Assembly: GCA_032207245.1 (NCBI GenBank)
Contig: CM063503.1
Coordinates: forward strand, 64,442,566-64,506,565
From: Pardosa pseudoannulata
Lineage: Eukaryota > Arthropoda > Arachnida > Araneae > Lycosidae
Length of the DNA stretch: 64,000 bases
Direction: 5' to 3'
Positions 1 through 11,408 of the stretch are shown in pieces; the first letter of the stretch is position 1, and each line of letters starts with the position of its first letter. The position numbers and the translations under genes are program-made. Below the pieces are notes generated by a model. That model was not told the origin of the DNA. It worked only from the letters and a program-made list of their open reading frames with translations, and made no database searches.

Positions 1-1589
1 ATTTTAAAAAGCCTCATAAGAGATATAATGGCTGGTGGGAGGGGAACTGCAATCACATTTAGAAACTATAAACAAATCAGTATATTTAGATAAGTTTTAT
101 ACAGTGACATTCTCGGGGGATTTATTCGTTCCGCGTTATGTGGAGAATGTGTTATATGAAACTCAGAATTATTCAAATCAGGAATTGCTTTCAGTGAAAA
201 CCACATTAAAAGAAACATAAATAACACAAATCAGTATAGTTTATACATTGTTACATGGAAACCGTGTTATAAGAAATTGATAATTAATACAAACTAAATT
301 AATTCGTACGGCGTTATACAGAATCTCGGAAAGGAATAAAATGCACTTAAACTAGATCTATATAAAAAAATTTCATTCTCAGAGTAAATGTAAGTTGTAA
401 ATGAAAATCTTAATAAACAAAATTTTATAAAAAAAAAATTACCAATGAATAAAATTTTCCTTTTTTTCTCCAAAGCTGGAGCATTTGCCTTAATAATTAT
501 CATTAATCTTTATTCACAGCGACAATTTTGTGGTACAATCGGCGATGCAGCATGCACACAAAACTCGAAAAATCTGCGTACCCATTGAAAACAATGCGTA
601 CATTTTTCCCTTTATCGTACGACACTGATAAAAAACAAACAAACTTGGAAATGGGAATTTAGGACGAATCCAAACAATTTTCATTTCAAATTTGTGCGAA
701 CGGCATTTCAAATATGTGCACAATTTTTCAGTTGTATCGGAAACAGTAATATGAACACAAAACTCGAAACTTTTCGCTACCGAAAACGAGTAATTTATTC
801 AATTCTTCCGTACAATAATAATAAATGTTACTAAAGGGGAGTTTACAAGGATTCAAAATGTATAAAATTTTCAAATACATTCCCAATTTTTCGCAATAAA
901 CAAAACTAAAAATTGCGTATAACTGCCGACAAAACGTATATTTCTTTCACTTTTTGGTAAGGTACTAATAAATGTTTCAAAAAAAGATGAAAAAAAATCA
1001 TAAGATTTCAAACTATATAAAATAATCAAATATACGTGCTTTTTTTCTGGTCTTAGACTGTACAGTTCCCAGATTATTCTTCGGTATTAAGACAACTAAA
1101 TACTTTCAGACCCATGAAATTTTATGAAAAATTTAATATTTTTATCTCAAAAATTTTTGAAGTATAATTAAGTATTAGGCTAAAAAACGTTTAATGTCTT
1201 TTACTCTGTAATGAATGCAATTATTACAGAGCACAATAATATTATTAGGGCATTATTTGAAATGTTTCACTGAAAGAAAACATTTTTAAGAATATATGAA
1301 ATGCTCCAAGTATGTTTTTAACCGTCCTATCTCTTTAAAACTAAGGAACAATCTTTTCATGAAGTGCATCAGTGATCTTCCTGTTTAGTAACTGACAGTA
1401 GGAATTTTCTAAACATTTTTAGCTTTGTAAATTACTTTAGGGTACGTCCTTTTCCAAGCATTTGCCAAAACATTGCAAAGCTCTTCAACTAGTAAATAAT
1501 AATTAATGATTAAACCAAACAAATAATAATAAAAGTGCACATTAAAAAAATTATAGAAATTTTATACATAAAAAACAGGGCATGCTTTT
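1..1589. other. AT-rich stretch without a recognisable gene
   Basis: No domain-like ORF, RNA gene or transposon end was recognised. Positions 10-115 resemble 8632-8735 (shared CATAAGAG, GGAGGG and a following AT-rich segment), so this edge holds one copy of a short dispersed repeat. A short phrase (CACAAAACTCGAAA) occurs twice near 557 and 756. Confidence 0.6.
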
Positions 1590-4500
1590 TAGAATTTAAA
1601 ATTTGGGCAAAAATGCATACTTTTCCTAAGAAAATGCTAACTTTTACTTTAAAAATTTTTATTGTTTATGTTATTTAACTGCATGATATTTTATTTTTCT
1701 AGTTAGTTTATATATTTAAGTATCAGTGCATGGAAAATTTTAAAATTTGTTACTCGCATATCAAGTTTTATGGGTGTTATTCTATCACAGGGAATAAATA
1801 GTCAAACTGCATTATTAAAAACATACAACGGAGCCATTTAGATAACTACATTGCTACATTTTAATTTAAAATTTGAGCAAAAATGCATACTTTTTTTCTA
1901 AGAAAATGTTAATAATAACTTTTAAAACTTTTATCATTTTTTTCTGTTGTTTAACTATATTGCATTTTATTTTCTAGTTAATTTGAATATTTTTAAGTAT
2001 CGGCACACGGAAAATTTTAAAAACCGGTACTCACATACCAAGTCTTATAGGCTGAATTCTAGCACAGAGAATAAATAGTCGAACTGCAATTTTAAAAATA
2101 GCCAACGGAGTCATTTAGATAACATAATTGCTACTCTTTATTTATTTTAAAATTTGAGCAAAAATGCATACTTTTTTCTAAGAAAATGTTAATCCTAACT
2201 TTTAAAACTTTTATCATTTTTTCTGTTATTTAACTATATTGCATTTTATTTTCTAGTTAATTAGAATATTTTTAAGTATCGGCACACGGAAAATTTTAAA
2301 AACCGGTACTCAAATACCAAGTCTTATAGGCTGAATTCTATCACGGAAAATAAATAGTCAAACTGCAATTTTAAAAACAACCAACGAAGCTATTTAGATA
2401 ACTATATTGCTATTCTCTATTTATTTTAAAATTTGAGCAAAAATGCATACTTTTCCTAAGAAAATGTTAATCCTAACTTTTAAAGTTATCATTTTTATTC
2501 TGTTATTTAACTATATTATATTTTATTTTTCTAGTTAATTAGAATGCTTTTCAGTATCGGCACACGGAAAATTTTAAAAACCGGTACTCACATACCAAGT
2601 TTTATAGGCTGAATTCTATCCCGGAGAACAAATAGTCAAACTGCAATTTTAAAAACAACCAACGAAGCCATTTAGATAACTATATTGCTATTCTATATTT
2701 ATTTTAAAATTGGAGCAAAAAGGCGTACTTTTTTTTTCTAAGAAAATGTTAATCCTAACTTTTAAAACTATTATCATTTTTTTCTGTTATTTAACTATAT
2801 TATATTTTATTTTTCTAGTTAATTTGAATATTTTTAAAAGCTGGTACTCACATACCAAGTTTTATAGCCTGAATTCTATCACAGTAAATAGTCAAAATGC
2901 AATTTTAATAACATCCAACAGAGCAATTTAGATAACTACATTATTACACTTTCTTTATTTTAAAATTTGAGCAAAAATGCATACTTTTCCTAAGAAAATG
3001 TTAACTTTTACTTTTGAAATTTTTATTATTTCTGCTATTTAACTGCCCGATATTTTATTTTTGTAGTTAGTTTATATATTGAAGTATCAGTGCATGGGAA
3101 ATTTTAAAAACCTGTACTCACATATCAAGTCTTATAGGCTGAATTCTGTACCAGGGAATAAATAGTGGGAATGCAATTTTAAAAACATCCAAAGAAGCCA
3201 TTTATATTGACTACATTGCTACTTTCTATTTTAAAATTTGAGCAAAGATACATACTTTTTTTCTAAGAAAATGTTAGTCCTAACTTTTAAAATTTTTATC
3301 CTTTTTTTCCTGTTATTTAACTATATTATATTTTACGTTTCTAGTTAATATGAATATTTTTAGTATCAGATCACGGAAAAATTTAAAAACCGGTACTCAC
3401 ATACCAAGTTTTATAGGCTGAATTCTATCACGGAAAATAAATAGTCAAACTGCAATTTTAAAAACAACCAACGAAGCTATTTAGATAACTATATTGCTAT
3501 TCTCTATTTATTTTAAAATTTGAGCAAAAATGCATACTTTTTTTTTCTAAGAAAATATTAATCCTAACGTTTAAAACTATTATAATTTTTTTCTGTTATT
3601 TAACTATATTATATTTTATTTTCTAGTTAATTTGAATATTTTTAAAAGCTGGTACTCACATACCAAGTTTTATAGCCTGAATTCTATCACAGTAAATAGT
3701 CAAAATGCAATTTTAATAACATCCAACAGAGCAATTTAGATAACTACATTATTACACTTTCTTTATTTTAAAATTTGAGCAAAAATGCATACTTTTCCTA
3801 AGAAAATGTTAACTTTTACTTTTGAAATTTTTATTATTTCTGCTATTTAACTGCCCGATATTTTATTTTTGTAGTTAGTTTATATATTGAAGTATCAGTG
3901 CACGGAAAATTTTAAAAACCGGTACTCAAATACCAAGTCTTATAGGCTGAATTCTATCCCAGGGAATAAATAGTGGAAATGCAATTTTAAAAACATCCAA
4001 AGGAGCTATTTATATTAACTACATTGCTACTTTCTATTTTAAAATTTGAGCAAAGATACATACTTTTTTTCTAAGAAAATGTTAGTCCTAACTTTTAAAA
4101 TTTTTATCCTTTTATTCCTGTTATTTAACTATATTATATTTTATTTTTCTAGTTAATATGAATATTTTTAAGTATCAGAAATAGGAAAATTTTAAAAACC
4201 GGTACTCACATACCAAGTTTTATAGGCTGAATTCTATCCTGGAGAATAAATAGTCAAACTGCAATGTTAAAAACAACCAACGAAGCCATTTAGATAACTA
4301 TATTGCTATTTTCTATTTATTTTGAAATTTGAGCAAAAATGCATATTTTTTTTCTAAGAAAATGTTAATCCTAACTTTTAAAACTATTATCATTTTTTCT
4401 GTTATTTAACTATATTATATTTTATTTTTCTAGTTAATTTGAATATTTTTAAAAGCTGGTACTCACATAGCAAGTTTTATTGCCTGAATTCTATCACAGT

Positions 4501-6766
4501 AAATAGTCAAAATGCAATTTTAATAACATCCAACAGAGCAATTTAGGTAACTACATTATTACACTTTCTTTATTTTAAAATTTGAGCAAAAATGCATACT
4601 TTTCCTAAGAAAATGTTAACTTTTACTTTTGAAATTTTTATTATTTCTGCTATTTAACTGCCGGATATTTTATTTTTGTAGTTAGTTTATATATTTAATT
4701 ATCAGTGCATGGGAAATTTTAAAAACCTGTACTCACATACCAAGTCTTATAGGCTGAATTCTGTACCAGGGAATAAATAGTGGAAATGCAATTTTAAAAA
4801 CATCCAACGGAGTCATTTAGATAACTGCATTCCTACTCTCTATTTATTATAAAATTTGAGCAAAAATGCATACTTTTTACCTAACAAAATGTTAATCCTA
4901 ACTTTTAAATTTATCATTTTTTTCTGTTATTTAACTATATTATATTTTATTTTTCTAGTTAGAATATTTTTAAGTATCTGCACACGGAAAATTTTAAAAA
5001 CCGGAACGCACATACCAAGTTTTATAGGCTAATTCTATCCTACGGAATAAATAGTGGAAATGCAATTTTAAAAACATCCAAAGGAGCCATTTATATTAAC
5101 TACATTGCTACTTTCTATTTTAAAATTTGAGCAAAGATACATACTTTTTTTCTAAGAAAATGTTAGTCCTAACTTTTAAAATTTTTATCCTTTCTTTTTC
5201 CTGTTATTTAACTATATTATATTTTATTTTTCTAGTTAATATGAATATTTTTAAGTATCAGAACATGGAAAAATTTAAAAACCGGTACTCATATACCAAG
5301 TTTTATAGGCTGAATTCTATCCCGGAGAACAAATAGTCAAACTGCAATTTTAAAAACAACCAACGAAGCCATTTAGATAACTATATTGCTATTCTATATT
5401 TATTTTAAAATTGGAGCAAAAAGGCGTACTTTTTTTTTCTAAGAAAATGTTAATCCTAACTTTTAAAACTATTATCATTTTTTTCTGTTATTTAACTATA
5501 TTATATTTTATTTTTCTAGTTAATTTGAATATTTTTAAAAGCTGGTACTCACATAGCAAGTTTTATTGCCTGAATTCTATCACAGTAAATAGTCAAAATG
5601 CAATTTTAATAACATCCAACAGAGCAATTTAGGTAACTACATTATTACACTTTCTTTATTTTAAAATTTGAGCAAAAATGCATACTTTTCCTAAGAAAAT
5701 GTTAACTTTTACTTTTGAAATTTTTATTATTTCTGCTATTTAACTGCCGGATATTTTATTTTTGTAGTTAGTTTATATATTTAATTATCAGTGCATGGGA
5801 AATTTTAAAAACCTGTACTCACATACCAAGTTTTATAGGCTAATTCTATCCTACGGAATAAATAGTGGAAATGCAATTTTAAAAACATCCAAAGGAGCCA
5901 TTTATATTAACTACATTGCTACTTTCTATTTTAAAATTTGAGCAAAGATACATACTTTTTTTCTAAGAAAATGTTAGTCCTAACTTTTAAAATTTTTATC
6001 CTTTTTTTTTTTCCCTGTTATTTAACAATATTATATTTTATTTTTCTAGTTAATATGAATATTTTTAAGTATCAGAACACGGAAAAATTTAAAAACCGGT
6101 ACTCACATACCAAGTTTTATAGGCTGAATTCTATCCCGGAGAATAAATAGTCAAACTGCAATTTTAAAAACAACCAACGAAGCCATTTAGATAACTATAT
6201 TGCTAGTCTCTATTTATTTTAAAATTTGAGCAAAAATGCATACTTTTTACCTAACAAAATGTTAATCCTAACTTTTAAATTTATCATTTTTTTCTGTTAT
6301 TTAACTATATTATTTTTTAATTTTCTAGTTAGAATATTTTTAAGTATCGGCACACGGAAAATTTTAAAAACCGGAACTCACATACCAAGTTTTATAGGCT
6401 AATTCTATCCTACGGAATAAATAGTGGAAATGCAATTTTAAAAACATTTAACGGAGCCATTTAGAGGACTACATTGCTACTCCCTATTTTAAAATTTCAG
6501 CAAAAATGCATACTTTTTTTTCTAAGAAAATGTTAATCCTAACTCTCAAAATTTTTATCATTTTTTTCTGTTTTTTAACTATTTTATATTATATTTTTCT
6601 AGTTAATTTGACTATTTTTAAGTATCGGCGCACGGAAATGTTTAAAAACCGGTACTCACATACCATGTTTTATTCTATCATAGTGAATAAATAGTCGAAA
6701 TGCAATTTTAAAACCGCTAACGGAGTCATTTAGATAACTACATTGCGACATTCTGTTTATTTTAAT
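1590..6766. repeat. ~273-bp satellite, about 19 monomers, with a trimeric higher-order repeat
   Basis: Monomers can be anchored on GCAAAAATGCATAC-like motifs near 1607, 1879, 2158, 2437, 2715, 2971, 3242, 3524, 3779, 4050, 4333, 4585, 4860, 5131, 5415, 5672, 5942, 6230 and 6500. Spacing cycles through about 256, 271 and 282 bp from 2715 onward, giving a trimer of exactly 809 bp twice (2715, 3524, 4333). An extra monomer then makes the next interval 1082 bp, and the last is about 815 bp. The short monomer type lacks about 21 bp after its GAATATTTTTAA motif. Units at 2710-2931 and 5411-5632 are nearly identical, which points to recent segmental amplification. Most monomers hold a pyrimidine-rich tract ending TTTTTCTAG and end in AATAAATAG. 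Confidence 0.95.
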
Positions 6767-6769
6767 TAA

Positions 6770-7864
6770 TTTCAAACACTGACAGACTTTTCAAAACATT
6801 CTTATCCTATTACTAACTTCCCGGATCTAAATATACGCTGCCAATTAAATACATTTGAAGTACGATTCGAAAACTGGAGCAGATGGGAGTTTCAAATGCC
6901 ATTCACTACAAGATACGACCCTTGCCACCATTATAAGTAATGGAATTTTAATTGCCTGAAAATTCCTCATTCACAACATCCAGGGCCGTATGCTAAAAAG
7001 AAGATTTTAGCGTCTGGTGACCATTCAAGATACAGAAAAAAATGGCAAAACTTCAGACAAGCCAAAAATGAATATCAACATTTTTTTTTCATACATATTT
7101 TATTCAAAAGCTTCTACGTGGGTCTTAATTACGTATTCCGTTAAAGGAAAAGAAACGTTTTTGACCTCGCAGAATGTGAAAATCGTATATAAACTTCAGT
7201 ATTTTTTAGTTAAATGAAATTTCTCAACTAAAATACTACATTAATGTAAACTGAATTTACAGGGCCAAATAATGAATGAGTTTCCACTGTTATATAAGAG
7301 AATGCTTATTCTCATCTATTACAGAGCAAATTATTACATTGTTTCCATTTTTTAACTAAATAAGTACTTACCATCTACAGAATTTCAATACACGGTGATA
7401 TGATTAAAATTGTTTCTATTGCTTTTAAAACCTTAAAACATATTTTAGTACTAATACTTTTTTTCAATTTTAACTAAAATAAATTTTATTCCTTTATGTT
7501 GATTTTAAAAATTTCTAAAATAGATTGAATTCAAAAATTTGAAATTCTAAAAAGAGGGCTTAAAAAATAGCATTGTTTACTAAAGAAATAAATTATATTC
7601 ATTGGTTGAGTAGTCATAATAAAAAAAATCGATACAAAATATCGGAAGATGGAGTTATGTAAATATGTATAGCGAACAAAAATTTCCGAAATTTTCAGTT
7701 TTTTTAATAGATATCGTGGGTTACGTAAAAATATAGATGGTAAAGATGGGGTCGTGAATGAAATAATAAATTTAAGTGCTGGAGCAAAAGTAACCTGAAG
7801 AGGAGCACTGTTTCTATACATATCCCAGAAACCACAAACAAACACACACCTAAATGTGTGTACG

Positions 7865-7866
<2 letters not shown>
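6770..7866. other. Unique AT-rich DNA, no gene seen
   Basis: The satellite stops near 6766. From 6770 to about 7020 base composition is less AT-biased, but I see no coding or RNA signature. The rest is AT-rich with only spurious short ORFs. Confidence 0.55.
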
Positions 7867-7957
<91 letters not shown>

Positions 7958-7983
7958 ATGTGTGTGTATGTGTGTGTGTGTGT
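7867..7983. repeat. Compound microsatellite (TA)n(TG)n
   Basis: About 35 TA dinucleotides run directly into an interrupted TG run. The ORF crossing it on the minus strand is an artefact of the dinucleotide repeat. Confidence 0.97.
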
Positions 7984-8039
7984 GTAATCCAATAAATTAT
8001 AAAACTGCTGGACAAGGAGAAAGCTAAACAACTAGCAGT

Positions 8040-8447
8040 AAAAAAAAAATGCAGTTGGCAGACGTTGAAGAGAACGGCACAAGTCTAACTAAAACTTTAT
8101 TTCATAGCTGCTAAAACGGACATCTTTACTACTCAACGACAGACAAAGGAAAGTCAAAAAATCACTCTGCTCGAACAGAGGTGCACCCAAGAGCGAAGAC
8201 AGAAATAATTTTCCCACTTACTCAGCGAATTTAAGTGCAAGATCAGGAAAAACGCGGTGACATTTACCGGAGACAGCTGGGAAACGTGTTGAATAGACAG
8301 AAAATTTACATCTTTAGGATAGAAAGATTTGGGAAGAATTTTAATTCGAAGACATTTAGAGGCTGGAAAAAAAATTTTAAGGAATTAGAATGGGAGAGAG
8401 GAAGTTTTTAAAGAAATATTAAAGTTAAATAATTTTGATATATTACA

Positions 8448-8450
<3 letters not shown>
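8040..8450. other. GC-richer non-repetitive stretch of unknown role
   Basis: Positions 8040-8330 are clearly less AT-rich than the surroundings but have no sustained ORF. Their downstream layout (TTTTGATAT, then an AT run, then a GT run) resembles that of the GC-richer block ending near 25130. This could be an old shared repeat or chance. Confidence 0.35.

Positions 8451-8452
<2 letters not shown>

Positions 8453-8510
<58 letters not shown>
8453..8510. repeat. Compound microsatellite (AT)n(GT)n
   Basis: A run of AT dinucleotides is followed by about 17 GT dinucleotides. Confidence 0.97.
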
Positions 8511-8513
<3 letters not shown>

Positions 8514-8631
8514 CATATATACATATGATTTTGAGATTTTTTATGCTTAAAATGATATTCTACACTACGTAGAAAGCGAAATAATTTATTCAATATGCAT
8601 TTCATAAAATTCATAGACATAAAATTCAAGA

Positions 8632-8735
8632 AGCATCATAAGAGGTTTGAATGATTGAAATGAGGAGGGAGTTGCAAATTAAACTTAAAAAACATTGCTT
8701 TTACAAGATAAATTTTATACTCATGTTGAATTTTT
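8632..8735. repeat. Second copy of a short dispersed repeat
   Basis: Diverged match in the same orientation to positions 10-115. Family unknown. Confidence 0.4.
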
Positions 8736-9344
8736 ACATGGTTATAATTGTATTTCAAGGAATATTATTAGTAAAGAGACAAAAATGAAACTCAAGCAGA
8801 ATTTTTTCTTTTGCTTCTTTAACAAGTATAAAGTACTAACTTTTTAATCTTGTTCTACCATCTGTTATCGAGAACTAAATAAAATTTGAAGCCACATAGG
8901 AATGTTAGATTTATAAGATAAAAGTTAGTTGAAAAATCATTTTAACTATTTTTTATCGCTTAAACCAAAAGATTCGAGTTAAGCGTTGATCACTTATTTT
9001 ATAATCAGATTAGGCTATTTATGCATGCGTTTATTTTACCCTTCTGTAAAAAAAGCATTATCTTCAAAGCCTTATTACGTTAGATAACGTAATGAGATAA
9101 TTTTAAAAATAACTTAATTTAAAAAAGAAAACACATTAACACTTTAAACTCAACACGTTTCTGTAAACAAGATAATATCTCTTGATAAGAAATTTTTCTT
9201 AGTGTATTACAATAATAAAACTGTAGAGAAAATTAATTTAAATGTTGTTTAGGAAAATTGAAAAGTTTTGGAAGTTAGAAGCATTTATTTTTTTTTACCA
9301 TTTTATTTCACTATGTTCCTTAAATAAATCGTTCCATTTTACAT

Positions 9345-9500
9345 CGGGAGTCTGGAGGTTCGAATATCATTTTTGCCATGGATGTGCTGTGTAATGGTTA
9401 TTAGAGCTGTGGTCTAAATTTTTTGTACACGAGTATTAATGATATCAAGCCCTGGTTACTAAACCAATTTCTAACCGACACGAACATCCCTGTGAAATCC
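9345..9500. mobile_element. Degenerate SINE-like debris
   Basis: Contains a B-box-like GGTTCGAAT, a GCCATGGATG phrase as in the plus-strand SINE family, and an inverted ACGAACATCC phrase. Too decayed to place boundaries or orientation. Confidence 0.3.
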
Positions 9501-9573
9501 GATTCCATGGGCAATGTTTTAGAAGGCTGTTTTCGGACAAAGACCATTGCCTTAACCCATTAATACCTAGAAT

Positions 9574-10384
9574 CAGGGCTTCGAACCGTAATTTTTTTGT
9601 TCCGGTTTTCGTTCCGGTTCAACTAAAAAATTAATATCGGTTCAGTTCCGGTTTTTGCTCCGCCAAAAATAACGGTTTTCGGTTCAGTTCCGGTTTTCAC
9701 TCCGCCAAAAATAACTGTTTTCGTTTCAGTTCTAAATGAATAATTTCATTTTATGTATATTCTTATTTGTACTAAAAATATAATTCTATCATAAACAAAA
9801 AATGTAATTCTATCAAAATTTAGAAGATTTTATTCTTTTTTTAATTGGTACACTATGTGAATTGATACAAACAGCAGGTACGATAAGAGCGGCGAGCATT
9901 GGCATTGTTATCCATTATCAAAATCGCATTTGACAACTAGGTTCATGATTACCCACATTCGTCGTTTGACTCTCACATCGTGCACTTGGCCTTGCAATAA
10001 TTATGTAAAAAATATATTATTTATTTAACATATGAAAATTGCCTCTAATTATTAATATATCTTCTAACGTGGTTTCACTGAGATTACTTCTGTTGTCTCG
10101 GAGAATAAATTTCAAACCTGAAAACGCTCTTTCAACACTAACTTGTGTAGCTGGAGCTGCCAAAACCACCATTGCAATCTTATACAAATGCGGATATGTA
10201 ATTATAAAGTTGACGTTAAATTAGAAAATATTGATAAGTTGGTAACAGTAACAAAATGACTGAAAGATATATCGAACCGAAATAAACCGATATTTTTTTC
10301 GGTTCAGTTCCGGTTTTCGTTCCGACCAAAATAACGGTTTTTTCCGGTTTTCGGTTTTCGGTTCAGTTCCGGTTCGAAGCCCTG
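9574..10384 (-). mobile_element. 811-bp hAT element with a perfect 8-bp target-site duplication
   Basis: Ends are inverted: the left end reads CAGGGCTTCGAACCG and the right end is its reverse complement. The flanks carry an identical 8-bp CCTAGAAT duplication at 9566-9573 and 10385-10392, the hallmark of hAT transposition. Subterminal DNA on both sides is packed with GGTTCCGGTTTTCG-like repeats. The interior keeps only the C-terminal end of a transposase on the minus strand, so this is an internally deleted non-autonomous copy. It sits in sequence starting TTAACCCATTAA, like the left end of the TTAA element at 61813. Confidence 0.93.
10017..10220 (-). pseudogene. hAT transposase C-terminal dimerisation-domain fragment
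   Basis: The minus-strand frame is open for 67 codons between two stops and ends at a TAA at 10017-10019. It contains the classical hAT C-terminal signature: a hydrophobic run, then APATQVSVERAFSGLK, FILRDNRSNLS, then LEDILIIRGN. In intact hAT proteins this region mediates dimerisation and completes the RNase-H-like fold. The catalytic DDE residues lie upstream and are absent here, so the fragment cannot act as a transposase. The frame is undamaged over this span, which suggests a fairly recent deletion derivative. It lies inside the TSD-flanked element at 9574-10384. Family assignment is confident and the subfamily is not determined. Confidence 0.85.
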
Positions 10385-10392
10385 CCTAGAAT

Positions 10393-10515
10393 CCCTTGAA
10401 GTTCGAGAGTTCGAATCCTACTGCTAGCATGGATGCTCTGACCCATTCGTAACTGGTTTCAAACAGTATGTCCTAGTCTCATTAGCCCTAGAGTTACAAA
10501 ATTGTAGATTGTAGC
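10393..10515 (+). mobile_element. SINE family 1 fragment
   Basis: Holds a B-box-like GTTCGAATCC, GCATGGATG and the body phrase GTCTCATTAGCCCTA ending near TGTAGATTGTAGC. The 5' half is missing. It abuts the hAT duplication on the left and the tandem array on the right. Confidence 0.6.
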
Positions 10516-11408
10516 TTTGGAGAAATTTCCAATAATGTGGAACTTATTGGAAATGTTAAAAAATTAAATTGATAAATTGATAAAATAGTCGATTGGAAAT
10601 GTTAAAAAATTAAATTGATAAATTGATAAAATTGTTAATTGGAAATGCTAAAAATTTACAGTTTCCATGTTTTCATATTTTTGACTTATGCAAAACAGCA
10701 TGACTTTGTCATTTGAACCTCACGAAAGTATGACGCTCAAATCACTTTAAATTTTGAAGGTGTGTTGTATAACTATAAAATCGGATAATAGATAATATAC
10801 ATGGCATAACATTATTTCTCAATTTGCTGTTACTTACGTTATTGTGTAATTGTTTGGAGAAATTTCCAATAATGTGGAACTTATTGGAAATGTTAAAAAA
10901 TTAAATTGATAAATTGATAAAATTGTTAATTGGAAATGCTAAAAATTTACAGTTTCCATGTTTTCATATTTTTGACTTATGCAAAACAGCATGACTTTGT
11001 CATTTGAACCTCATGAAAGTATGACGCTCAAATGATTCTAAATTTTGAAGGTGTGTTGTATAAATATAAAATCAGGTAATAGATAATATACATGGTATAA
11101 CATTAATTATTTCTCGATTTACCGTTACTTATGTTATTGTGTAATTGTTTGGAGAAATTTCCAATAATGTGGAACTTATTGGAAATGTTAAAAGGAAATT
11201 CGAATTGTTAAAAAATTAAATTGATTAATTGATAAAATTGTTAAATGGAAATACTAAAAATTTACAGTTTCCTTGTTTTTGCATTTTTTACTTACGCAAA
11301 ACAGCATGACTTTATCATTTGAACCTCATCTAAGTATGACGCTCAAATGATTTGAAATTTTGAAGGTGTGTTGTATAAATATAAAATCAGATAATAGATA
11401 ATATACAT

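Noticed and set aside
2710..6694. Several 62-73-codon ORFs as separate genes
   Set aside because: They lie in satellite monomers and recur with the repeat. Reported as a repeat property, not as genes.
7531..8031. 166-codon minus-strand ORF
   Set aside because: Half of it is the translation of TA and TG dinucleotide repeats, and the rest shows no domain.
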